Of a stretch of 12,385 nt of DNA, positions 1 through 6,766 are shown in pieces. The notes under the pieces were generated by a model. That model saw only the letters and a list, made by a program, of their open reading frames with translations. It had not been told where the DNA came from and searched no databases. Numbering within the stretch: the stretch's first letter is position 1; every line of letters starts with the position of its first letter. The DNA is from JBNJEM01 sp051745935 (GTDB lineage: Bacteria; Planctomycetota; Planctomycetia; Pirellulales; Pirellulaceae), in NCBI GenBank assembly GCA_051745935.1, contig JBNJEM010000168.1, forward strand, positions 1-12,385, in the 5' to 3' direction. A program made the translations under genes and the position numbers.

Positions 1-1
1 C

Positions 2-940
2 ATCAACCAGTTCCGGATCGACACGCCCGGTGGTGTAAAAAGTTGCATCATCCCGGACATCGTGCTGTTTGTGAACGGACTGCCACTCGTGGTCGTGGAA
101 TGTAAAGAGGCCAGCCACGTCCAAGCCAACCCAATGTACGAAGCGTTCCGTCAGTTGATGCGATACAGCGAACAGCGACCGGCCACGCACGAGTCCGGGC
201 TCCGTGAGGGCGAGCCGCGGCTGTTTTACACCAACCAGTTCCTCGTCCGCACTAGCGGCGGGCAGTGTGAATTCGGCACGATCACTTCGACCGACGAAGA
301 GTACTTCTACCCCTGGCGGGACATTTACCCGGAGCAGTATCGAGCCTACACGCCGCCGCTGGGCGAAGAACGGCAGCAGGAGCTCTTGATCCAGGGAATG
401 CTCCCAAAAGAGACGCTGCTCGACATCGTGCGCACCAGCACACTGTTGATGGACGTGGGCAAGACACGCGCCAAGATTGTCTGCCGCTACCAGCAGTACC
501 GGGCGACCAACAAGATCGTTGAGCGGCTTCGCGGCGGCCACACGCCGACGGAGCGTTCTGGGGTGATCTGGCACACGCAGGGCTCGGGCAAAAGTCTCAC
601 CATGGTGTTCGTGATTCGCAAGTTGCGGATGTGCGACGATCTGCGGGACTTCAAGGTCTGTCTGATCAACGACCGCACCGACCTGGAGGAACAACTCGGC
701 CGAACGGCACATCTAAGCGGCGAGAAGGTGACCTACATCACCAGCACCGACGACCTGCGCGAAGAGCTCGCGACCGACGCCTCGAATCTCAACATGGTGA
801 TGGTCCACAAGTTTCAGGAGGTTCAGAACCAGAACACGCCAGACTATCTGCAAAGCGCTCTGGAGATTCCACGGTTCGAGCACTTCGGCGTGGTCAACCA
901 CAGCGACCGGATCTTGCTGCTGATCGACGAGGCGCACCGA
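2..940 (+). pseudogene. hsdR: Type I restriction enzyme R subunit (HsdR), 5'-partial and truncated
   Basis: HsdR is the nuclease and ATP-driven translocase subunit of type I restriction systems. The frame is open from the window edge, so the true start lies outside. In partial numbering, a PD-(D/E)xK nuclease core is visible: PDIV with Asp19, then VVVECK with Glu33 and Lys35, followed by a QxxxY motif (QLMRY, 51-55). A Walker A motif (TQGSGKS, about 192-198) and a DEAH box (LLLIDEAHR, about 305-313) mark the first RecA-like motor domain. Right after DEAHR the sequence stops resembling HsdR. The open frame continues to 1186 only as low-complexity Gly/Arg/Ala sequence, while the neighbouring frame carries a transposase-like remnant. 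HsdR is normally about 800-1100 residues, so roughly two thirds of the C-terminal side is missing, including the second motor domain. No hsdM or hsdS is in the window. The nuclease core may fold, but restriction activity is not expected. Confidence 0.88.
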
Positions 941-1307
941 AAACCTGGCCCGGATCCGGGAGCAGCTGGGCGTGCCGCCGGTGGAGGTTCACCATTAGGA
1001 GGTGGAGGACGCGGACGAGCCGCCGGCCGATGGACCGCGGCCCCGGCACTGCGCGGTCTGCAAAGGCGAGATGGAATACGTGGGCGGCACGCACCGCCCC
1101 TCCGCCCGCCGCGTGATGGAGTTTATCTGGGACGACATCGTGCGGGCCGTCGACGTGTGCCGGGAGTCCTGCACGGTCGGCGATGATGGCCACCATGGTA
1201 TCTTTGCTCCTCAAAGTGTAAGCGTATTGCGCCTTTCGATCGGCCCGGACGCTGGAAAAGCTTTTGGTTTCAGGCCGTGTCCCCGTGGATCGAATTTGAA
1301 TGCGTGA
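939..1307 (+). pseudogene. Transposase C-terminal remnant, probably IS91-like
   Basis: In the frame +1 relative to HsdR, the sequence reads NLARIREQLGVPPVEV, then a TAG at 996-998, then a continuation containing HCAVCKGEMEYVGG and RPSARRVMEF. IS91-type (Y2, HUH) transposases often end with a segment of the type 'lARIRaLLGvPPP' followed by a CxxC zinc motif such as CPxCGGxM, and this order matches what is seen here. The catalytic Tyr pair and HUH motif are absent, so only the last 80-100 residues remain, interrupted by an in-frame stop. The tail after about 1190 is unrecognised. The family assignment rests on motif order only. It could also be the C-terminus of another protein with a Cys pair. 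The start coordinate is the junction with hsdR, not a real start. Confidence 0.5.
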
Positions 1308-1452
1308 GGGATACCGTCATGGCCGAAAAGACGCCGAAAGCCGGGCTTCACCAGCTGGTCGAGATGCAAAGCTTACTGTTGCCGTTTACTCCTGCTGGGA
1401 AGACGCGACAATCCCATAATAATCGCCAGTGGGTCGGCGGGAAAGCGGGATT

Positions 1453-1482
1453 GGCACGAGCCGATGATTCGGCGGGCGTGCC
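1453..1482. repeat. Imperfect hairpin
   Basis: The sequence GGCACG a GCCGA tgat TCGGC ggg CGTGCC forms an 11-bp two-part stem with a tetraloop-sized apex and a small internal asymmetry (one base against three). It has no T-run, so a simple intrinsic terminator is unlikely. It may belong to a dispersed repeat or a structured RNA. Confidence 0.5.
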
Positions 1483-1531
1483 CTGTCGCACGCCACTCAG
1501 CGCTCGCCGCCACATGACGGCGACCTCCAAA

Positions 1532-1568
1532 CCTCGAATACCCTCTCTAGTCCTCGCGGGATTCGAGG
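1532..1568. repeat. Inverted repeat, 8-bp arms
   Basis: CCTCGAAT at 1532-1539 is exactly complementary to ATTCGAGG at 1561-1568 with a 21-base loop. A second overlapping pair, TTCGAG/CTCGAA, begins at 1562. Together with the hairpin about 50 bases upstream this makes the interval unusually structured. Function unknown. Confidence 0.45.
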
Positions 1569-1702
1569 ACTTCTCGAAACTCGGATTTGCCAACGGAAGC
1601 CGTTTTCCGTCAGGGGGCCGTCGCTTCCAGAGCGGGGATGATGGCCGCGGGGCGGGCCACAGTCGCGCAACCGCACTGCTCACTTCCGCTCGATGAGCTT
1701 CA

Positions 1703-2077
1703 TCAGGTCTTCGGTAAGGTAATGGGCATGACTTCGAAGGCCAAACGAAAAGGCCAAACGAAGACACACAAACTCTGCGGGGCGGGGGCGGCGGAGGGCG
1801 CACCGTGCCCCCTGGCCAAAAACCCTGTGTGTCTTCGTTTCGCTTTGTTGCGCTGCGATTGATACCAGTGTCGCAGCTCTTCCTTGGCGCGCTGGGTTGA
1901 ATGTCGCACGGCGTCGAGTTCCCTTTCCCGTTGCTGTCGGACGGTCTCCTTTCGGTGACGTTCGTATTCGCGCTGCCACCGCCCCGGGCTCGCCAAGGCG
2001 GGGGCCGCATAAGCGAGAATTGCGAGGAATGCGAAGAATGCGAGCGACGTGAATCCTAGCGGGGTGAATCGCGTCAT
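1703..2077 (-). CDS. Small secreted basic protein (hypothetical), 3' end altered by a repeat element
   Basis: The 124-residue product starts with a clear Sec-type signal: MTRF followed by a hydrophobic core (about residues 9-24), then APALA just before the mature part. The mature part (about 31-90) is a highly charged, probably helical stretch rich in Arg, Glu, Gln and Lys (WQREYERHRKE, QRERELD, RAKEELRHWYQSQ). A GGGAG about eight bases before the ATG supports this start. The last 35 or so codons are Pro/Ala-rich and coincide with an inverted-repeat element, so they are probably not original. In another frame after the element the sequence ends HYLTEDLMKLIERK with a stop at 1680-1682, which looks more like an authentic C-terminus. 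The family is not recognised. It would be a periplasmic or surface protein by its signal peptide. It stands alone on this strand. Confidence 0.55.
   Translation of the reverse strand: MTRFTPLGFTSLAFFAFLAILAYAAPALASPGRWQREYERHRKETVRQQRERELDAVRHSTQRAKEELRHWYQSQRNKAKRRHTGFLARGHGAPSAAPAPQSLCVFVWPFRLAFEVMPITLPKT
1737..1840. repeat. Short inverted-repeat (MITE-like) element with 13-bp tandem duplication at one end
   Basis: A 15-base arm AAACGAAGACACACA at 1756-1770 is an exact reverse complement of TGTGTGTCTTCGTTT at 1826-1840. The 55-base interior is very GC-rich. The unit AAGGCCAAACGAA is perfectly duplicated in tandem at 1737-1749 and 1750-1762, and the second copy runs into the left arm. The element lies inside the 3' coding end of the secreted-protein gene. 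Size and symmetry suggest a miniature mobile or dispersed palindromic repeat. No transposase matching it is visible in the window. Confidence 0.6.
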
Positions 2078-2433
2078 TGCCAGGTCTCCCTTTCGTCAAG
2101 CATGGGTCGAATTGTGCAACAAAGCCTTGGGAGGCCCCAGGGTGCAACGAGAGTGCCGGAACCGGCATGGCGTGCTTTTCGCACAGGCTTCGTTGACGTA
2201 CGCCCTTTTCGTAAAACGATTTATAGTCTTTGGGGGTTTCGCGCCCCGGCGCGCGCGGGAGGCGAACATGGCCCATCTACTCAAGGCGCTCCGCACGTAG
2301 CGGGCGGTTGTGGCATCATCACCCGCGTCATCGCTCGATGGGGTTGATCCGCGGCAACGTCGCCGATTATGGTTTCCGGCGGGGCAGTGCGAGCGCGGCT
2401 TGCATGGGGAAACGGAAGGCTTGGAGGGGATGA
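2078..2433. other. Intergenic region between divergent genes
   Basis: This 356-base stretch separates the minus-strand secreted protein from the plus-strand URO-D gene, so both promoters should lie here. No convincing -35/-10 pair stands out. A small palindrome TGCCGG aa CCGGCA is at about 2154-2167. Short ORFs on both strands here have no recognisable content. A GGAGG at 2423-2427, six bases before the ATG at 2434, is the ribosome binding site of the next gene. Confidence 0.5.
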
Positions 2434-3465
2434 ATGAACAGTATAGACCGCATGGAAGCTGTATTGTGTGAACGGGAAGCGGACCGGTGTCCCTTTGTGC
2501 CCTCCATTTACGAGCATGGCGCGGCGCTGGTGGGGAAGACTCCCTTTGAAGTCAGTCGGTCGGCGAATTTGATGGCCGAAGCCTCGATAGCGTCCTGGAA
2601 TCGCTACGGTCACGATCTGATTACGGTCGGCATCGACATCTACAATGTGGAGGCGGAGGCTTTCGGTTGTGAAATATCGCGACCGTCGGACGCCGCCATA
2701 CCGGGTATCATGTCGCACCCTCTCGGCGGTCCGGATGAACTGGACGGCGATGGGCTGCCGATTCCCGCGCCCGGTCCCGAGAACCGACTGCAATTGTTGG
2801 CCGATGCCGCTCGAAAGGTGGTGCATGCGACCGGGAAGGAGGTCTGGGTGTACGCGGCCATGGCCGGGCCGTTCTCGCAAGCTGTCGAGCTGAGGGGGTT
2901 CGAGATGCTGATCGGAGATATGCTGGATGCGCCGGAACGCGTTCATGGGCTGTTGGAAAAGACCACGGGGCTGGCGCTCCGGCAGGCCGCTCGCCTATCG
3001 GAAACCGGGGCGAGCATCAGCATCTTCGAATCGTGGGCCACGCTGCCGCTGATTACACCGGCGATTTTCGGCGAGTACGTGGTGCCGTACAACAAGCGGA
3101 TTATCGACATGATTAAGGCACACTACGCAGTCCCGCCGCCGGCGGTCATCATGGGGGGCGATACCGCGAAGCTTATGGACCATTTCATCGAGGTGGGCAC
3201 GTCGCTGGTGGTGGCGGACTACATGACCGACTTCGAACTGATGCGCGACAGGACGCGCGGACGAAAGATGATCGTCCGGGGCTGTGTGGACCCGAAGATG
3301 ATTGCACGGCGGCAGTGGGACGGTCTTGAGAAGGCGGTGGCTTCGCTGCGAGCGAAAAAGAAAGGGATGCGGAATTTTGTCTGGGGCTGCGGAGCGGTTT
3401 CGTATGACACCGATCCCGAGACGCTGCTCCGTTTCAAGGCGATGTGCATGGCCGATGATGTGTGA
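2434..3465 (+). CDS. URO-D superfamily (MtaA/CmuA-like) protein without the canonical HxC metal site
   Basis: This 343-residue protein belongs to the uroporphyrinogen decarboxylase superfamily, which holds HemE and the zinc-dependent corrinoid methyltransferases MtaA/CmuA. Length and layout fit a single TIM barrel: an N-terminal MNSIDRMEAVL segment, a central AMAGPFSQAVELRGFE stretch at about 141-157 (matching the family's 'GPFTlA..lrG.e' region), and a C-terminal FVWGCGAVSYDTDPET near 315-330. In MtaA-like enzymes zinc is held by His and Cys of an H-x-C-G motif plus a later Cys. Here the HxC-G position reads IMGGDT (239-244), so both ligands are replaced, while the late Cys (Cys319 in WGCG) is kept. 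HemE's arginine-rich porphyrin motif is also not evident, so haem synthesis is unlikely. A strong Shine-Dalgarno sequence precedes the ATG. No corrinoid protein or methyltransferase partner is adjacent. Such paralogs are frequent in Planctomycetota-like genomes and mostly uncharacterised. Confidence 0.85.
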   Translation: MNSIDRMEAVLCEREADRCPFVPSIYEHGAALVGKTPFEVSRSANLMAEASIASWNRYGHDLITVGIDIYNVEAEAFGCEISRPSDAAIPGIMSHPLGGPDELDGDGLPIPAPGPENRLQLLADAARKVVHATGKEVWVYAAMAGPFSQAVELRGFEMLIGDMLDAPERVHGLLEKTTGLALRQAARLSETGASISIFESWATLPLITPAIFGEYVVPYNKRIIDMIKAHYAVPPPAVIMGGDTAKLMDHFIEVGTSLVVADYMTDFELMRDRTRGRKMIVRGCVDPKMIARRQWDGLEKAVASLRAKKKGMRNFVWGCGAVSYDTDPETLLRFKAMCMADDV

Positions 3466-3848
3466 GTCATGATTGAAAACGGAGAAAGATTAAAAAAAAC
3501 GAGGGAAATGTCAAAGAATCAACCAAAACATGCGGCGAACAAACGAGCGGAAGCAGGAGTCTCGCCTACCTTAGCGTGTGTAAAGGAATGAATTGCCGAT
3601 TGTGGCGCGGCAAGGACAAGACCGGCAAGGCAGGCGAAGCAGGCATATTGCCAATACGTCGATGCAGCCTGACGCCGCCGGTCGCCGCCGTAGTCTGCCA
3701 CCAATCAGTCAGTTATTCCTTTTCAGGCCCTGACTGGATTACGAGGAACGGCGCACAGGGTTCGAACTTCCGAAGACATGAATATGATCAAATGGCAGAA
3801 ACCAGAACACGTGAAGATATGGCACTGAATGTTTGAAAAGGGGTGGTC
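3466..3848. other. Intergenic region upstream of the symporter remnant
   Basis: About 380 bases without a recognisable gene. The first part is A-rich (a run of eight A at about 3492-3499), the middle GC-rich with short near-repeats of GGCAAGG/GGCGAAG. No hairpin plus T-run follows the URO-D gene. Short ORFs on both strands show no family features. An AAGGGG at about 3837-3842 serves the ATG at 3849. Confidence 0.45.
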
Positions 3849-4208
3849 ATGTTGGGATTGGATCCGGTGATTTGGTGGGTGATGGCCCTGTATCTGGTTT
3901 CCATGCTCGCGTTGGGGTGGTGGAGTCGACGGCGAGCCTCCAGCCAGAGCGGCTATCTCATGGGCGACCGAAAGTTCGGTTCGGCGATCATGATGATGCA
4001 CGGCTTCGGCGCGGGCACGAATCCGGGTGACGCGGCGGGGGTGATTAGCGGTAGTGTTCAGACCGGCGCGTCCGGGGTGTGGGTTTCCTGGTTATGGATG
4101 TTCGGGACGCCCTTCTACTGGCTGATCGCACCGTTGGTTCGCCGGATGCGCTGTCTCACGTTGGCCGGTTTTTTTGAAGAGCGTTTTGGGCGCGGGGCCG
4201 CCGTCCTT
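3849..4208 (+). pseudogene. Sodium:solute symporter (SSS family), N-terminal fragment
   Basis: SSS-family proteins import sugars, amino acids or organic acids with Na+ and usually have 450-600 or more residues and 13-14 membrane segments. About 120 residues are present here. TM1 is VIWWVMALYLVSMLALGWW, followed by the characteristic YLMGDRKFGS loop ('f.lggR.fg'), GFGAGTNPGDAAGV and a second hydrophobic region (WVSWLWMFGTPFYWLIAPL). The last recognisable motif is LTLAGFFEERFGRG at about 4156-4197. Thereafter symporter sequence ends and the frame runs into the antisense of the DUF4838 gene. A GTG at 3843 is an alternative start, but ATG 3849 has the better spacing to AAGGGG. It sits downstream of the URO-D gene on the same strand with a 383-base gap, so it is probably a separate transcription unit. 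Loss of all later segments means it cannot transport. Confidence 0.85.
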
Positions 4209-6395
4209 TTTCGCTCCTCCCAGCGGGAAGCGATGGCAAAGGCGGATGCCGAGGTGGAGCGGAAGAGGCGTTGGATTGACGCGCGGAGCGCGGAAGCTAG
4301 GAAGAAGCACGACACCCAGGTGCAACGCCTCGCCGGTGTGCGCAATCTCCGTGGTGCGATCGTTGGTGCCCTCACCGTACTTGATCCACTTGTTCCAGCC
4401 GGTCGCCCAGTCCTCGCCTTCCTCGAAGGACGGGTTCGCATTCAGCGGTTCAGCCTCTCCGCTCGCGACCTTCAGGAGAAGCTCCGCATTCTGGCGCACC
4501 GTCTTGAACTCAGAGGTCTCGGCCAGCTCGGCAACGCGCTCGCGCACAGCGTCGCTGTTCCGCACCCACTCGTAGAGCTGCCACATGCGGTTGGTGCCCC
4601 AGCCGGCCCCGGTGGTCGCGGAGTAGCGTGTCGGCGGCAGCGGATGTACCAGCACCGGGTGGTCCTCGAACTCGCGCGCAAGGGTCAGCCGCTTCTGCGC
4701 GTAAGCGGCCGGCTGGAAGCTGTCCTCCAGCCGTGCGAGCGCCTCCGCCTCCGTCTCGGGGGCCTTTTCCGTGTCCTCGGGGCGCGGGTATGCCAGTGCC
4801 GAGGCCTCGTAGTATTCGAAGGCCTTCAGCAAGAGTTCGCCGCGGGCGCGCTGCTTGTCGGTCCGCGCCTTTGCGATGGCCTCCTCCAGCCACTCGCGGC
4901 ACTGGCCGATCTCCTCGGGCGTCACGTCGGCCAGGTAGCGGGGCGAGTTGAAGCGCAGATACTGCCCCCGCTCCGAGAACCAACTGGAGTCGATAATCCG
5001 CTCCGTCCAGAACTGCTCCCAGAACTCGTAGTAGCTGCGCAGCGCATCCGCCGATCCCGGCCCACAGGCACGCTCGAACCACTCATCCAGCAGCGCGTCC
5101 ACATCGGCGTAGGGGTCCCAGTTGAGCGCCAGATACACGTAGAGCTTCGGCCCCTCGCCGACGTTTGGGTACGCCTCGGCGTAGAGCGCGCGCACGCCGT
5201 GCTGGTGGCCCCACTCGAGGTACTCGCCCATGTGGTGCGGGTAGTAGCGTGGGAGCATGTAGGGGGTGCCGTAGATGTAATCGTACCAGCCGATCGTCGG
5301 CGAGGCCTCCGCCCACGCCTCGGTGAGTTGCTTGCCCTGCTCTTCGATCTCCGGATCGACCCACTTCATGCGATCGTAGGTCATGTAGGGGATGATGCTC
5401 GGATGCACGTCCACGCGATCCGGCGGCTCCACCACCGAGTTGTAGGCAAGGCAGCCGAAGTACTTGTCCGGGTGTTCCTCGATCACGCCCTCGACAACCG
5501 CATTCGCCCATGTGAAATAGCGATCGGACAGGTGCGGGATCCCGAGGAAGTTTTCACGTCCCACATCCAGTGCCCGACAGTTCTCGCACTCGCAGTGTCG
5601 GCGCGTGTCATTGATTCCCAGCGAGTAACTGATCGCGTCGGGGTGCTCGTCGAAGTACTCCACGATCCGGTCGATGCCCGCCTCGACGATTCCGGGAGCG
5701 GTGAAGCAGGGCTGCCAGCGCTGGTTGCTCTCGAGTGGATTGAATCGCTCGCCGTCCCACAGGGGGTAGAACTCGGGGTGTTCCTCGGCGAAGACCTCCG
5801 GCTTGTAGAGGTCGCGCAGGTTGTGGTGGAAGCTGATCGTCCCGCGCATGCCGTTGCGGATGGCCCACTGTCCGTGCGCGCCCCTGCCCCCGCTGAACAG
5901 CCGCGACATGAACGCGGGCTCCTCGATGACGGCCTCGTCGGGCACGGTGATCGTCGCCTGCTCGGGCACATCTCGGCCATGCTCGCCCGGCAGGAGCCAG
6001 CGGACGTCCACGAAGCGCTCGAGGAACTCGTAGACCCCGAACTCGGTGCCCCAGTCGGTCGGTCCGAGGATGACGATGGTCCGCGCGTCCGGGAACTCGA
6101 TCACGAAGCCGTCGCGGTCGAGGTCGCCGAGCTCGATCGCGTCGCCGACGCCGGGCGTGCGGCCGACGTGGATGGCGATGGTTCCCTCGGGCGCTTCCTC
6201 GACGAGCGGAAGCGCCGCGCCGGACGCCCGCTGAATGAGCGTCCGCATCTCCGCCACGGCCTCCGCGAGCTGCTCGGAGGCGTCGGGCTGCAGCACGATG
6301 GCGGCCCGCCCCTGCCCGTCCTCGACGATCGTGAGCGGCGCGGCGAGGGCTGTGGTGGCGAGTGTCAGCAGGGCGATGACGGTAGCTGTTCTCAT
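4092..6395 (-). CDS. DUF4838 domain secreted glycosidase-like protein, C-terminus truncated
   Basis: DUF4838 proteins are exported, TIM-barrel-containing relatives of alpha-glucuronidase-type hydrolases, thought to act on polysaccharides. Their substrates are mostly undefined. The ATG at 6395 starts MRTATVIALLTLATTALAA, a clean signal peptide. An N-terminal alpha/beta domain (about 20-150) contains GFVIEFPDARTIVILGPT, typical of the GH67 N-terminal-like fold. The central DUF4838 region (about 160-480) contains FYPLWDGERF, QPCFTAPGIVEAGIDRIV, a Cys cluster HCECENCRAL (268-275) and WYDYIYGTPYMLPRYYPHHM. A helical region follows (about 490-645). From NPSFEEGEDW (654 on) a CBM_4_9-like carbohydrate-binding domain begins but is cut after about 40 residues, at HTGEALHLGV near 4311. 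The remaining ~70 codons down to 4092 are antisense to the junction segment and symporter and are not genuine. An alternative upstream TTG at 6416 is rejected because it would overlap the stop of the preceding gene. The catalytic part is complete, so the protein could work without its binding module. Confidence 0.85.
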   Translation of the reverse strand: MRTATVIALLTLATTALAAPLTIVEDGQGRAAIVLQPDASEQLAEAVAEMRTLIQRASGAALPLVEEAPEGTIAIHVGRTPGVGDAIELGDLDRDGFVIEFPDARTIVILGPTDWGTEFGVYEFLERFVDVRWLLPGEHGRDVPEQATITVPDEAVIEEPAFMSRLFSGGRGAHGQWAIRNGMRGTISFHHNLRDLYKPEVFAEEHPEFYPLWDGERFNPLESNQRWQPCFTAPGIVEAGIDRIVEYFDEHPDAISYSLGINDTRRHCECENCRALDVGRENFLGIPHLSDRYFTWANAVVEGVIEEHPDKYFGCLAYNSVVEPPDRVDVHPSIIPYMTYDRMKWVDPEIEEQGKQLTEAWAEASPTIGWYDYIYGTPYMLPRYYPHHMGEYLEWGHQHGVRALYAEAYPNVGEGPKLYVYLALNWDPYADVDALLDEWFERACGPGSADALRSYYEFWEQFWTERIIDSSWFSERGQYLRFNSPRYLADVTPEEIGQCREWLEEAIAKARTDKQRARGELLLKAFEYYEASALAYPRPEDTEKAPETEAEALARLEDSFQPAAYAQKRLTLAREFEDHPVLVHPLPPTRYSATTGAGWGTNRMWQLYEWVRNSDAVRERVAELAETSEFKTVRQNAELLLKVASGEAEPLNANPSFEEGEDWATGWNKWIKYGEGTNDRTTEIAHTGEALHLGVVLLPSFRAPRVNPTPLPLHLGIRLCHRFPLGGAKKDGGPAPKTLFKKTGQRETAHPANQRCDQPVEGRPEHP
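4209..4311 (+). other. Junction segment of unknown origin, in frame with the symporter
   Basis: Between the end of symporter similarity and the end of DUF4838 similarity lie about 100 bases that match neither. In frame with the symporter they encode a charged, helix-like stretch (REAMAKADAEVERKRRW, then DARSAEARKK) with GC-rich third positions, as real coding sequence here would have. It could be a piece of a third gene or a cytoplasmic tail of the symporter brought close by an internal deletion. The minus-strand reading is Ser/Arg-rich and less convincing. Confidence 0.35.
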
Positions 6396-6400
6396 CGTGT

Positions 6401-6407
6401 TCTCCTT
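6401..6407 (-). promoter_or_regulatory. Ribosome binding site deciding the DUF4838 start
   Basis: On the minus strand AAGGAGA stands five bases before the ATG at 6395, an almost ideal Shine-Dalgarno sequence. It lies between the stop of the upstream remnant (6413-6415) and the ATG. This selects ATG 6395 over the upstream TTG and signals transcription together with the upstream gene. Confidence 0.8.
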
Positions 6408-6412
6408 CCGCG

Positions 6413-6502
6413 TCAAAAGTACTTCTTCACCTCGGCCAGGTTGTGTGCGATGGCCGCCATTGGCTCATCGGTCGGCGCGGTCTCAAAGACGATCCACTCG
6501 TT
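6413..6502 (-). pseudogene. C-terminal 29 codons of an upstream gene, possibly a sugar isomerase-type TIM barrel
   Basis: The minus strand reads NEWIVFETAPTDEPMAA, then IAHNLAEVKKYF and a TGA 17 bases before the DUF4838 ATG. The pattern 'W.v.E..p.ddp...a..nl...k' recalls the last strand and helix of the xylose isomerase-like TIM barrels (sugar phosphate isomerase/epimerase family) that often accompany such secreted hydrolases. An in-frame TAA at 6503-6505 lies directly upstream, and sequence beyond it is unrelated, so the rest of the gene is missing. Its tight spacing shows it was co-transcribed with the DUF4838 gene. The family is an inference from a short stretch. Confidence 0.45.
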
Positions 6503-6532
6503 TTAGCCGATCTCGTTGAGGTGAGCGCATCG

Positions 6533-6766
6533 TCACGGCTTGGACAGCGGCCGCCACTGCCGGGAGTTCGCGACGACCCGGATCCGTTCCGCCACACCGA
6601 GCTTTTCGTAGATCTGTCGCGTGCGCTCGTAGGCCGCGGGCATCTTCCCGATAAACGTGATCGGCCGCGGGTAGGCAAGGGCGGGCCGGGCGAAGCCGCC
6701 AAGCCCATGGACGCACCAGAGAACGCTGCAAAACCAAACAATGACCGTGGAGGGAGCTCGCGACAT
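6533..6766 (-). CDS. 77-residue secreted protein, perhaps a deletion remnant of an alpha/beta hydrolase
   Basis: The ATG at 6766 has AAGGA about eight bases upstream. Residues 1-31 form a likely signal peptide: MSRAPS, hydrophobic VIVWFCSVLWCVHGLGGF, then ARPALA before the mature part. The following residues (YPRPITFIGKMPAAYERTRQ, then IYEKLGVAERIRVV) resemble the last strand-helix unit of alpha/beta hydrolases, which often reads 'PRP..f..G..D..y..t..vYe.lGv.eRi..v'. The usual catalytic Asp after the Gly is not seen, and the nucleophile domain is absent. One reading is an internal deletion that joined signal peptide to C-terminal tail. It could also be an unrelated small exported protein. It lies just beyond the right edge of the DUF4838 block. 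Confidence 0.4.
   Translation of the reverse strand: MSRAPSTVIVWFCSVLWCVHGLGGFARPALAYPRPITFIGKMPAAYERTRQIYEKLGVAERIRVVANSRQWRPLSKP

Larger units (their letters stand above)
1308..1702. other. Mostly non-coding stretch with hairpins and a possible short ORF
   Basis: No recognisable gene is present. A weak candidate ORF runs on the plus strand from an ATG at 1319 to 1696. It has a purine-rich GAGGGA seven bases upstream and begins MAEKTPKAGLHQLVEM, but after about 30 codons it reads as low-quality sequence across two hairpins. It may be the leftover start of a broken gene. The longer minus-strand frame through this stretch is rich in Pro, Arg and Ser and lacks any family feature, so it is probably not translated. 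Confidence 0.3.

Noticed and set aside
1348..2010. 220-codon minus-strand frame
   Set aside because: It overlaps the hairpin region and the secreted-protein gene, is rich in Pro, Arg and Ser and shows no domain. The competing frame has a signal peptide and a Shine-Dalgarno sequence.
3754..3772. GGTTCGAA sequence resembling a tRNA T-loop
   Set aside because: The flanking bases do not form a proper T stem, and no anticodon arm, D arm or acceptor stem could be found upstream.
4312..6506. Very long open frame on the plus strand continuing from the symporter
   Set aside because: It is the antisense of the DUF4838 gene, which has a signal peptide, ribosome binding site and family motifs. The plus frame is a monotonous Val/Leu/Arg/Ala sequence produced by the GC-rich third positions of the real gene.
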